In this document: piece by piece, positions 12,057-19,411 of the stretch
Numbering within the stretch: the stretch's first letter is position 1
Layout of the letters: each line of letters begins with the position of its first letter
Notes under the pieces: generated by a model
Databases searched by the model: none
What the model was told of the DNA's origin: nothing
Seen by the model: only the letters and a program-made list of their open reading frames with translations
Made by a program: the position numbers and the translations under genes
Virus record (IMG/VR): IMGVR_UViG_3300045993_000206
Location: 1-21,207 of that record
Origin: a virus
Length of the DNA stretch: 21,207 nt
Strand: one strand, 5' to 3'

Positions 12057-14483
12057 ATGAAAAAAATTTTACTATCAGCACTTCTAGGATTATTAACCAC
12101 TACAGCATTTGCGGCTCCTTACACAACATTTCAGGGTGGGACAGGAACATCTACAGCATACGCAAACCGTGTGCTTATTGGTAATACTGCAGGGACAGCG
12201 TGGACATCACTAGCTACTTCTTCTCTTGGTTTCCCTACACTTGCAACCATTCTTTCATCATTATCTAACACTGTAACAGGTCTTACATACACACCTGGCA
12301 CAGGGGTTACATCACTTACAGCCGGATATGTAATACCACTATCAGCATCAACCACTGAATGGTCAGGTTTTTATAATACACCATCAACAAGAATTACAGC
12401 TGGTACAAATCTTTCATGGTCTGGTAACACACTAAATGCAACAGGCGTGGGGTCTGGTGATGTAGTAGGTCCGTCCGCAGCAACAAGTTCAGCCGTTGCT
12501 CTATTTAGTGGAACAACTGGAAAGTTGCTAGAAAATTCTGTAGTAACTATGGTGGACACGATGTCTAGTGGAGTTAAAGACTATCTTCAAATTACAGGAA
12601 AAGCAAACAGTACAGCAGCCGGAGGAATTAGATTAGTCAAGACTATCAGTGGAGACCAAAAGTCAATACTTCAGTTTTCTGATTCAGGTTCTGATACTTT
12701 AGCACAAGGAAGACTTCGTTTTTACGGTGGAGCTCCAGGCATTAGTACGACGTTAGTTGGACAAATACAACCTGATGGTGATAGTTTTCTTGATTCTTCT
12801 GTATTTGCCAGTGGAACACTTTCTCGTTTTGGAATTGGAGCACAACCTACAGAAGTTTTTGATGTTAATGGAAGTGCTAGATTTAGAAAAGGATTTAAAG
12901 ATAGCACAAACGCAACAGGGACATTAGGTCAAATTCTATGGTCAACAGGAACATCAACATTATGGGTTGCTACAAGTTCTCTTGGGATAAGTGGAGGAGG
13001 AATCACTTCATTAGCAGGTCAAACTGGAGCAACACAGTTATTTGCTTCATCTACAACAGGGACTGATTTCACTATTACTTCTTCAGGAAATACTCATACA
13101 TTTAATCTTCCTAGTGCTTCAGCTTCTGCAAGAGGGTTTGTAAATACAACAACACAAGCTTTCACTGGGAATAAATTTTTTAATGGTAACCTTGAGAACT
13201 CTACTGATTTAACTGTAGGTGGCTCTGCAGGTATTGATATGACCGGGTCAGAATTATATGTTTCTGGAACCGTGGCTATAAATAAAGGGAACTCACCAGA
13301 AAATTTTGCATTTCGTGGAGCACCTCAGTATAGTGGTGTTGCTTTTATAAATTTGGACAGTTCTGTAGCAACAGCTGGTATAGGAGATTCTTTCGCTAAC
13401 CTTACTGTGACAGCTGATGGTACAGTCGGAGAAGCATCTTCAGGGAATCATCCACTTATAACACAGGTGGGATTGAAACCAGTCAGAGTTACTGCGGCAG
13501 CAGCAACCGTCTCAGACACATCTACTCTGTATATCGAAGGTTCAGCAACATCTACAACAGTAACAGGAAATAATTACTCTCTATGGGTAGATAATGTTGG
13601 AGGAGGAGGTAAGTCAAGAATTGACGGTTCTCTGGCTTTAGGAAATGAATTACGAGATTCTACTAACGTTTCAGGTGCATCTGGTCAAATTCTACAATCA
13701 ACAGGTACATCAACGCTGTGGGTTACAAATGACCCTTCAATTATTCCAGTAAAAACAGTTACTGACTTTAATGCAACTTATTCAGATGATTTGTCTCGTA
13801 TATGGTTCCATAAGATAACAGGGGCATCTAATGCTAATAATGTTTTAACTAATAGCTATATTAACAATGGAGTAGGACAAGTATATAGCACTACTTCTGC
13901 TGCACAGCAAATATCAACGGCTTCAGTCGCTAAAGATAATAATGTCACAATTACTAAAGGAATGATTACATATGAAGGTTTTCATTATGCTTTTGTCGGC
14001 ACAACTACAAGTTGGTCAATTCAAAGAGCAACTTCATCAAGCGATACTAATGTTGTGACACAGGCAAACTGGGCAACATCAACACTTTCTGGAGGAGGAT
14101 TTGCAAGTACAAGTTATAGTCTTGTTGGAGTTGCTGCTAATAAACTATATTTTATAGCAACTTCAACAGCACTAGTAAGTTTTACAATAGCAACGACAAC
14201 AAACACTCTTACGTTTAGTGCTACAACATCAATACCAACAGCTTCTATGAATGTGTCAAATACTAGAGTTAATGAAAATGGTATATATACTTCTGACGGT
14301 GGAGCGACGGTAGCAAAATTTAATTTTTCTGGAACTAGAGTAGCTAATCATGGAGGAGCTGCAGCGTTGTCTACAACAGTAGGACCAGGAATATTTGCTA
14401 CAAAGTATTCAATTTATTTATTAACGACAAATACTCCATCAAATAATACAGATTACCAGTTGTTTAAAATTAACGGTTTTTAG
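12057..14483 (+). CDS. secreted fibre-like surface protein with signal peptide (808 aa)
   Basis: The N-terminus is a classical Sec signal: MKK, a hydrophobic core at 4-13, and a likely cleavage after A19 (AFA/AP). The mature part is Ser/Thr/Gly/Ala-rich, predicted beta, and resembles both tail-fibre shafts (FDVNGSARFRKGF, GGTGTSTAYANRVLIG) and secreted proteins of Patescibacteria (GTSTLWVATSSLGI). A unit starting DSTNxxG and running through GQIL-S-TGTSTLWV occurs twice, near residues 282-308 and 534-560. No C-terminal S74 chaperone, enzyme motif or membrane anchor is visible. A signal peptide is not expected on a cytoplasmically assembled virion protein, so it may be displayed on the infected cell or derive from a host adhesin. 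It has its own leaderless promoter, and the CAP-domain gene follows 2 nt after its stop. Confidence 0.85.
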   Translation: MKKILLSALLGLLTTTAFAAPYTTFQGGTGTSTAYANRVLIGNTAGTAWTSLATSSLGFPTLATILSSLSNTVTGLTYTPGTGVTSLTAGYVIPLSASTTEWSGFYNTPSTRITAGTNLSWSGNTLNATGVGSGDVVGPSAATSSAVALFSGTTGKLLENSVVTMVDTMSSGVKDYLQITGKANSTAAGGIRLVKTISGDQKSILQFSDSGSDTLAQGRLRFYGGAPGISTTLVGQIQPDGDSFLDSSVFASGTLSRFGIGAQPTEVFDVNGSARFRKGFKDSTNATGTLGQILWSTGTSTLWVATSSLGISGGGITSLAGQTGATQLFASSTTGTDFTITSSGNTHTFNLPSASASARGFVNTTTQAFTGNKFFNGNLENSTDLTVGGSAGIDMTGSELYVSGTVAINKGNSPENFAFRGAPQYSGVAFINLDSSVATAGIGDSFANLTVTADGTVGEASSGNHPLITQVGLKPVRVTAAAATVSDTSTLYIEGSATSTTVTGNNYSLWVDNVGGGGKSRIDGSLALGNELRDSTNVSGASGQILQSTGTSTLWVTNDPSIIPVKTVTDFNATYSDDLSRIWFHKITGASNANNVLTNSYINNGVGQVYSTTSAAQQISTASVAKDNNVTITKGMITYEGFHYAFVGTTTSWSIQRATSSSDTNVVTQANWATSTLSGGGFASTSYSLVGVAANKLYFIATSTALVSFTIATTTNTLTFSATTSIPTASMNVSNTRVNENGIYTSDGGATVAKFNFSGTRVANHGGAAALSTTVGPGIFATKYSIYLLTTNTPSNNTDYQLFKINGF

Positions 14484-14485
14484 AA

Positions 14486-14809
14486 ATGGTAGAACTTCTA
14501 ATCATGATTAATATGGTTAGAGTTTCTCCTCTAAAAATAAGTCATACCCTTTCATCTATAGCAGATAAAAGGGCTACTTATTTATGTGACCACGAGTTCT
14601 CTCACGCAGGTTGGAGGAGTTATCCATCTAAATTTTCTTACAGAGGTGAGAATCTTGCAAAAGATTATGGTACAATTAAAGAAGCACACGAAGCTTTAAT
14701 GCTTTCTGCTAGTCACAAGGCAAATATCTTAAACAAGAATTATAGATATGTAGGTCTCGCTTATAAATGTGGAATTTTAGTAGAAGAATTTGGAGGATAC
14801 TCTTATTAA
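14486..14809 (+). CDS. CAP/SCP-superfamily domain protein (107 aa)
   Basis: This is almost exactly one CAP (CAP/SCP/PR-1) domain. The family pattern is visible in order: an N-terminal helix INMVRVSPL, ADKRATYLC, F-S-H40 in EFSHAGW, E55 in GENLA, E69 region, then S-x-x-H77 in SASHKANIL, and a final strand GILVEEFGG. H40, E55 and H77 match the usual cavity residues. CAP proteins are mostly secreted, and bacterial ones have been linked to lipid binding or proteolysis. This one has no clear signal peptide but starts 2 nt after the stop of the secreted 808-aa protein, so co-expression is likely. Function in a phage is unclear: it could be a virion enzyme or a cell-envelope effector. Confidence 0.75.
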   Translation: MVELLIMINMVRVSPLKISHTLSSIADKRATYLCDHEFSHAGWRSYPSKFSYRGENLAKDYGTIKEAHEALMLSASHKANILNKNYRYVGLAYKCGILVEEFGGYSY

Positions 14810-14814
14810 TAATT

Positions 14815-15060
14815 ATGGATGTAAAGGACAACAACAGTATAGAAGAACTCTCTCATATTTTACATGAGCATATTAATAATGAAACCCATAATATGACAGA
14901 ACTATTAAATGAAGTCAAGGCTATGAGAGAAGAGGTAAAACCGTTAGTTGATATTTATAAAGACTCTCTAGGTACTTATAAAATACTCACAGGATTCTTC
15001 AAGTTAGCAGCCGTTGTTGCGGCTGGTATAGCAGCCTTACTTTTCATTAAGAAATTGTAA
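14815..15060 (+). CDS. small membrane protein with C-terminal TM, holin-like (81 aa)
   Basis: I start this at the ATG at 14815, 5 nt after the CAP-gene stop, instead of the longer frame that overlaps it. Residues 8-45 form a charged amphipathic, coiled-coil-like helix. Residues 57-77 are one hydrophobic segment (GFFKLAAVVAAGIAALLFI) ending KKL. This 'coiled coil + C-terminal TM + basic end' shape is seen in XhlA-type holin-associated proteins and other small phage membrane proteins. It is not next to the endolysin, which lies 4.4 kb downstream beside another holin candidate. A membrane anchor for the surface proteins upstream is an alternative. Confidence 0.65.
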   Translation: MDVKDNNSIEELSHILHEHINNETHNMTELLNEVKAMREEVKPLVDIYKDSLGTYKILTGFFKLAAVVAAGIAALLFIKKL

Positions 15061-15083
15061 TCATTATCAAATTAATATATAAT
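15055..15083 (+). promoter_or_regulatory. strong, near-leaderless promoter
   Basis: TTGTAA (15055-15060, overlapping the preceding stop codon), a 17-bp spacer and a perfect TATAAT (15078-15083) end 8 nt before the ATG at 15092. It should drive the second coiled-coil/MTYLGN pair. Confidence 0.65.
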
Positions 15084-15091
15084 TAAAGCAT

Positions 15092-15595
15092 ATGAGCAAA
15101 ATGTCTCCAGTAGAACTTCCAACAAACCTACCTGATAATATTGAAGAAGCTATCAGAGCAGCAAAGAGAACAATGACAGATGTAAATGCTGAGACTTTGC
15201 GTATTAAGGATGAGAATGAAAACCTTCTAAAAGGATACGAACAAGATATTGAAAAAGAAGCTTCCAATTTAGCGGCTTTACGAACAGTTTTAACCGGACT
15301 TGACTCAGCTGTACTTGTAAAAAAACAAGAGATGCTTTCTCTTGATGAAAAGATAGGTGAAAAGCAGAAGTATCTAGCATCTTTCCATAGTAGAATAGAA
15401 GCATCTGAAGATGAACTTTCTAAACTTGATGAAGAAATAAAAACAAAGAGTAAAGATATTGAAGCTAGATTTACTTCACTTAGTGATAAAGAATCAGCCC
15501 TTAATGTGTACGCTACAGCTCTCTCTGTTAAGGAGGACAAAATCAACAGATACCTAGCGATGATTGAAGGAATCAAAACATCAGTCGCTAGATAA
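15092..15595 (+). CDS. coiled-coil protein B of duplicated fibre module (167 aa)
   Basis: After a short N-terminal segment (MSKMSPVELPTNLPDN) almost the whole protein (about 16-150) is a charged coiled coil rich in Glu, Lys, Asp and Leu, as in DELSKLDEEIKTKSKDIEA. It has no membrane segment. It has the same size class, composition and neighbour as the 198-aa coiled-coil gene at 10951: each is followed within 10 nt by a gene starting MTYLGN. The two coiled coils are not obviously alignable by eye, so they may be old paralogues or analogous stalks. The role is unknown, with fibre stalk or assembly chaperone most likely. Confidence 0.75.
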   Translation: MSKMSPVELPTNLPDNIEEAIRAAKRTMTDVNAETLRIKDENENLLKGYEQDIEKEASNLAALRTVLTGLDSAVLVKKQEMLSLDEKIGEKQKYLASFHSRIEASEDELSKLDEEIKTKSKDIEARFTSLSDKESALNVYATALSVKEDKINRYLAMIEGIKTSVAR

Positions 15596-15603
15596 TACTA
15601 TCT

Positions 15604-15987
15604 ATGACATATCTAGGTAACTCGTCAATACCTCTTACACCGGATGAGGAACTCATATTAGCTGACTTAGTTGCTCTTGGAGCACCTGGTCAAGTACCAG
15701 CAGTAAATGCTAGTGGAACAGGACTTGAATATATTGATGTTTCAGGTTCTTCAAACACGTTCGAAACAGTATCAGCTAACCTATCAGCTTATGATTACAC
15801 TATCAATTATAACGTTTCAGGCGATGTATCGTCTATTGTCTATTCTAATGGAGTCACTAAGACACTTAACTATACCAGTGGTAATGTTACTAGTATTGTA
15901 CTTTCTGGCTCTACTCCTTCAGGTATATCACTCACAAAGACATTGACATACACATCAGGGAATGTAACAGGTATATCTTACTCATAA
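15604..15987 (+). CDS. fibre-like virion protein, MTYLGN copy 2 (127 aa)
   Basis: Starts MTYLGN. Its first 14 nt are identical to those of the gene at 11551. Residues about 28-52 (GAPGQVPAVNASGTGLEYID) are a common fibre linker. The C-terminal half is strand-turn repeats: KTLNYTSGNVTSI (about 90-102) and KTLTYTSGNVTGI (about 113-125), preceded by a looser copy with NVSGDVSSIVYS. This recalls the spirals of YD/RHS-like beta repeats, although only two to three units are present. It is probably a short fibre or appendage tip, partner of the coiled coil upstream, 8 nt away. No Shine-Dalgarno sequence. Confidence 0.7.
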   Translation: MTYLGNSSIPLTPDEELILADLVALGAPGQVPAVNASGTGLEYIDVSGSSNTFETVSANLSAYDYTINYNVSGDVSSIVYSNGVTKTLNYTSGNVTSIVLSGSTPSGISLTKTLTYTSGNVTGISYS

Positions 15988-16008
15988 TTTTTGTTATACT
16001 TAATATAT

Positions 16009-16041
16009 CTACTTGAGGAAGTAGTATTATAAATTTATAGA
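16009..16041 (+). promoter_or_regulatory. leaderless promoter candidate with hairpin
   Basis: TTGAGG (16013-16018), a 17-bp spacer and TATAGA (16036-16041) end 5 nt before the ATG at 16047. The -35 sits in an inverted repeat CTACTT/AAGTAG (16009-16014, 16019-16024) located just after the preceding gene. The repeat could be an operator or an mRNA hairpin ending the upstream transcript. Confidence 0.4.
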
Positions 16042-16046
16042 ATTTT

Positions 16047-16454
16047 ATGTCAAAATCAAACGCATCAGAAAACGATACACTGAAGATGTTTCTACAGGGA
16101 ACAGACCCTTCCTTCAGGTCAAATGCTAATAATTATTTAGCACTTTATACAGCAGACCCAGGAGAAGCTGGAACAGCAACTACCAACGAAACAGCATATA
16201 CAAACTATGCTCGCCAGACTCTTATTAAAGCTTCTGCTTGGACTGATGGAGGTGCTTCATTCACCAACGCTGACCTTATCCAGTTCCCACAATGCGGTGT
16301 AACAGGAGCTACTATTACTCATGGAGCAATCGTAACAACAGCATCAGGAGCCGGTGAGATTCTCTACTCAGGAGCACTTAATAGTTCTCTTCCTGTAGCG
16401 AACCTTATTCAGCCACAGTTCGGTATCGGTGGAATAACAATTACAGAGGATTAG
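16047..16454 (+). CDS. tail-associated structural protein of widespread phage family (135 aa)
   Basis: The sequence NNYLALYTADPGEAGTAT followed by NETAYTNYAR is the hallmark of a common phage protein family, usually annotated hypothetical or tail/fibre-associated. Its members have an N-terminal 'LYxALHTADPGEAG' strand pair and a C-terminal beta half. Here the C-terminal half is Gly/Thr/Ile-rich strands (GATITHGAIVTTASGAGEIL). There is no signal peptide. It starts ATG-TCA. The 48-aa zinc protein follows 1 nt after its stop, and three further virion genes continue in the same operon. Function beyond 'virion protein' is not established. Confidence 0.8.
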   Translation: MSKSNASENDTLKMFLQGTDPSFRSNANNYLALYTADPGEAGTATTNETAYTNYARQTLIKASAWTDGGASFTNADLIQFPQCGVTGATITHGAIVTTASGAGEILYSGALNSSLPVANLIQPQFGIGGITITED

Positions 16455-16455
16455 T

Positions 16456-16602
16456 ATGTATAAATGCTCAGTATGTAACAAAGGTGTAATAGTTCTAAAC
16501 GGAGAAGTCTTCAGAGCTTGTCCTAAAGAGTGTTCTGAATCTGCGATAATTGCAGACATGTCAATGAGTATGAAAGGTGTTGGTGGACTTAACAGTAACT
16601 AA
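16456..16602 (+). CDS. mini zinc-ribbon-like protein (48 aa)
   Basis: A 48-codon frame fits exactly between two structural genes: it starts 1 nt after a TAG and its TAA is followed immediately by the next ATG. It has C4-x2-C7 and C22-x3-C26, two Cys pairs spaced like a zinc ribbon (MYKCSVCNKG, then FRACPKECSES). A Ser/Met/Gly-rich tail follows. Unusually for this window it has a plausible ribosome site, AGAGGA, 5 nt before the ATG. Small zinc ribbons of this sort often act as folding or assembly factors, but the role is unknown. Tight packing is the strongest evidence that it is real. Confidence 0.7.
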   Translation: MYKCSVCNKGVIVLNGEVFRACPKECSESAIIADMSMSMKGVGGLNSN

Positions 16603-17466
16603 ATGGCAGTAAATAGCGTACAACAAGTAGTAGATGCAGAAATAAACGGAGCAGTACGCAGATATATGTGGCGTAAGGTTCCTTCTCAAGTAACCACAGC
16701 TGGTTACTGGTTTGACCTATCTCTCTCTCCAGGAAACCCTGTTCCTAAATACTGGTTTGACGCTACTCCATTAATCGCTAAAGGTATATTCCAAAGTACA
16801 GACGGAGGTATATGGCATGGTCCTAATACTACTCCAAAGAAGCAATATCTGAGAATGACTACTGCTATGAGTAACTCTGCTACAGGCTTACCGCTACCTC
16901 TTTTACTTTGTGACTTCTTACTATACTACCCTTCAATAGATGATTCAGTTCTTGACCCACAAGTTCTTGATAATACAGTTACACTACCTCGTTACACAGA
17001 CGGTAAAGGTGTACAAGTTATTGCTGTTACAGTGGCAGGAAGAACAGGAGGACAATCTTTCTTCTTCACGTATACAAATAGTGATGGAGTAGGTGGAAGA
17101 ACTTCACAAACAGTACAGCAAAATGCTATTTCAGCCATTGGAACGATGACAACTTCTTCTCTATCTACAAATACTCAATCGGGTAATCCTTTTATCGGGT
17201 TGCAGTCAGGAGATAGTGGAGTACGAAGCATTGAGTCAGTTACAATGTTAGGGGTGGATGTAGGACTATTCTCACTTATTCTCGTTAAACCTTTAGCTCA
17301 AACACAAATTCGTGAACAAACAGCTCCAGTAGAAAAAGACTATCTTATTGAAACTAGCGATGTTCCAGAAGTAAAAGATGATGCTTACCTCAGTTGGCTA
17401 ACCTGTCCCCAAGGTTCGTTAAACGGTGTTACTTTATTCGGGGATTTACAAGTAATTTTTAATTAA
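16603..17466 (+). CDS. virion structural protein, paralogue 1 (287 aa)
   Basis: A 287-residue beta-rich protein with aromatic-rich N-terminal segments (YWFDLSLSPGNPVPKYWFD). Its later part matches the next protein by eye: LPRYTDGKGVQVI (about 128-140) against LPRYTNGAGVQAI, FTYTNSDG against LGYTNSAQ, LQSGDSGVRSI against LQAGDAGIAEI, SLILVKPLA against TVALVKELA, and a similar tail ending in a short strand and Asn. Both therefore descend from one gene. Role unknown, but position among fibre and tail genes suggests an appendage or baseplate-like component. It starts with no gap after the zinc mini-gene. Confidence 0.75.
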   Translation: MAVNSVQQVVDAEINGAVRRYMWRKVPSQVTTAGYWFDLSLSPGNPVPKYWFDATPLIAKGIFQSTDGGIWHGPNTTPKKQYLRMTTAMSNSATGLPLPLLLCDFLLYYPSIDDSVLDPQVLDNTVTLPRYTDGKGVQVIAVTVAGRTGGQSFFFTYTNSDGVGGRTSQTVQQNAISAIGTMTTSSLSTNTQSGNPFIGLQSGDSGVRSIESVTMLGVDVGLFSLILVKPLAQTQIREQTAPVEKDYLIETSDVPEVKDDAYLSWLTCPQGSLNGVTLFGDLQVIFN

Positions 17467-17470
17467 AACC

Positions 17471-18643
17471 ATGTCAGGATTTCAATCACAAGACAATATA
17501 ATCAACGCTCTCACTCAAGGTCAATCATTTAGATATGACTGGAACAAGAGCATGAACCCAACAACTGCAGCTATTGCTGGAGAGGTTCATTTAACAGCTA
17601 GAGGTAACGGTAATCCAGGACCAGATGCAATCTTTGACTTAGGTACTAACCTACTCTTTCAAGGTGTAACAGATGCTACTACTAACGCTGCTTCTATCCC
17701 TCACGGTGGAAACGTACAACCAACCTACTACAAGTCATTAGCTAACTTTTCTGCTATGACTAACGCTGCAACAACAGCACCTTGTGTAGCAGTTCTTGTG
17801 GACATTGTAGGTTTCTATCGTTCTACAGCAGTAACCACAATTACAGCACAGGCAACTACAAACACTCTTGGTTATTCAGATAACTTCACAGCAGATTCAA
17901 CTACTGATATTTGTACTTGGACTACTACTACAAACATTCCATCTAATATCCTTACAGGTACTCGTATTCAGGTATCTAACTCTGGTGGAGCATTACCTAC
18001 AGGACTTGCAGCAGTTACAAACTACTACTACATAAGAGTTACAGATAGTACATTCAAACTTGCTACTACTTATGCTAACGCAGTTCTTGGTACAGCAATA
18101 GACATTACAGCTAATGGTTCAGGTACTCAATCACTTGTAAGACTACTTCCTCGTTATACTAATGGTGCAGGTGTACAGGCTATCTTCTTTAACCCAGCAG
18201 CTACAGCTCTTGGTGCAGCAACTCCTAACCTTTCTCTTGGTTATACAAACTCTGCACAGACAACAACTCGTGCTACTCCTGGTGTTCTACCAGTAGGAAA
18301 GACAGCAGCTTCTAACTCACTGATTATCTATACAGGAACAGGAGCTGGAAAGTACAACTATCAAATGCCACTACAAGCAGGTGATGCAGGTATCGCAGAA
18401 ATCAACACAATCCAGAACTCAACTAACTATGTGTCAGGTACTTACACAGTAGCTCTTGTAAAAGAACTTGCTCGTCTACCTATTACAACTACTGGTGTTA
18501 TGGCAGAACGTGATTTGGTAAATCAGCTACCTTCACTTCCTCGTATCTATGATGGAGCAGCACTCTATTGGTTGATTGTTTCATCAACTACTACACCAGC
18601 AGCAGCTAACTTCACAGGTCATATCCTTACTACTTGGAACTAA
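17471..18643 (+). CDS. virion structural protein, paralogue 2 with inserted module (390 aa)
   Basis: Related to the preceding 287-aa protein along most of its length. The segment beginning CVAVLVDIVGFY (about 105) corresponds to CDFLLYYP in the paralogue, but LPRYTNGAG comes about 121 residues later here versus about 25 there, so about 95 extra residues are inserted (about 127-222). The insert contains NYYYIRVTDSTFKLATTY and GTAIDITANGSGTQ, a beta module I recognise from many phage and bacterial surface proteins. An exchangeable binding domain grafted into a scaffold is the simplest reading. It starts ATG-TCA 4 nt after the preceding stop, without a Shine-Dalgarno sequence. Confidence 0.8.
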   Translation: MSGFQSQDNIINALTQGQSFRYDWNKSMNPTTAAIAGEVHLTARGNGNPGPDAIFDLGTNLLFQGVTDATTNAASIPHGGNVQPTYYKSLANFSAMTNAATTAPCVAVLVDIVGFYRSTAVTTITAQATTNTLGYSDNFTADSTTDICTWTTTTNIPSNILTGTRIQVSNSGGALPTGLAAVTNYYYIRVTDSTFKLATTYANAVLGTAIDITANGSGTQSLVRLLPRYTNGAGVQAIFFNPAATALGAATPNLSLGYTNSAQTTTRATPGVLPVGKTAASNSLIIYTGTGAGKYNYQMPLQAGDAGIAEINTIQNSTNYVSGTYTVALVKELARLPITTTGVMAERDLVNQLPSLPRIYDGAALYWLIVSSTTTPAAANFTGHILTTWN

Positions 18644-18644
18644 T

Positions 18645-19409
18645 ATGTTATTAGGTAACTACAACATCTTTCTAAAAAATCCTGTTACATATACAGGAGG
18701 TGATTCGGTGTCTGGTATTGTAGGATTACGCTCTAACTGGAATACTCCAGGATTAACCAGAAACAGATTCTACGGAGAAAACTGGTTACCTGGTACAGCT
18801 GATAGATTCGGTGTTCCTAGTGCTTACGCTTCACCTTACGCATGGACTTTACCACCACACTCAGGCGGTATTGGTTGTAACACAGGGATGGCTGGAGCTA
18901 GTACACTTACAGGAAACGGAGCGTTAGGTATGAATATGGAGATGACTATTGCTGGTTTTGGAGAAATAAGTAACTTAAATATGGGTCTTATCATCTCAGC
19001 CATACTCAGTATTAGTGGTATAGGAGGACTTACAGCAAGTATGACTGGAGCTTTAAACGCTTCTATGACTATGGCAGGTCAAGGTAATATGTCTGGAGCT
19101 ATTGGAGCCTTAGCTAATATGGTTATGCAAGCAGAAGGTCAAGGACAAATGACAGCACTTATGACGGCTAAAGGAAATATGACTATGGACATATACGTGA
19201 ACCAGTCTACAGCTACTGTAAATGAACTCGTTGCTGGTGTGTGGAACGCCTTAGCTGCAGACTTTAACGATTCAGGGACTATGGGGAATAAACTAAATGG
19301 TGCGGGTTCAGCAGGTGACCCATGGACAACTGACCTTACACCGTATACAACTCCAGGGACAGCTGGAGACTTAGTAAAGAAAGCATCTAAACCTAAAATA
19401 AGCCTATAA
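18645..19409 (+). CDS. Gly/Met-rich structural protein (254 aa)
   Basis: I place the start at the ATG at 18645, 1 nt after the preceding stop, because the longer frame overlaps that gene. Residues about 1-90 are aromatic/Gly-rich. Residues about 90-190 are a low-complexity run of Gly, Met, Ala, Ser and Asn with loose repeats (NMEMTIAGFG, ASMTMAGQGNMSG, MVMQAEGQGQMTALMTAKG). The C-terminal part holds VWNALAADFNDSGTMGNKLN, a motif common at the ends of phage tail and fibre proteins. It is probably a virion fibre or appendage protein and the last structural gene before lysis. Met-rich repeats of this kind are unusual. Confidence 0.7.
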   Translation: MLLGNYNIFLKNPVTYTGGDSVSGIVGLRSNWNTPGLTRNRFYGENWLPGTADRFGVPSAYASPYAWTLPPHSGGIGCNTGMAGASTLTGNGALGMNMEMTIAGFGEISNLNMGLIISAILSISGIGGLTASMTGALNASMTMAGQGNMSGAIGALANMVMQAEGQGQMTALMTAKGNMTMDIYVNQSTATVNELVAGVWNALAADFNDSGTMGNKLNGAGSAGDPWTTDLTPYTTPGTAGDLVKKASKPKISL

Positions 19410-19411
19410 TT

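Noticed and set aside
15067-15576. 169-codon frame antisense to the coiled-coil gene
   Set aside because: A Ser/Leu/Phe-rich mirror of Glu/Lys-rich coiled-coil coding on the other strand, a usual shadow.
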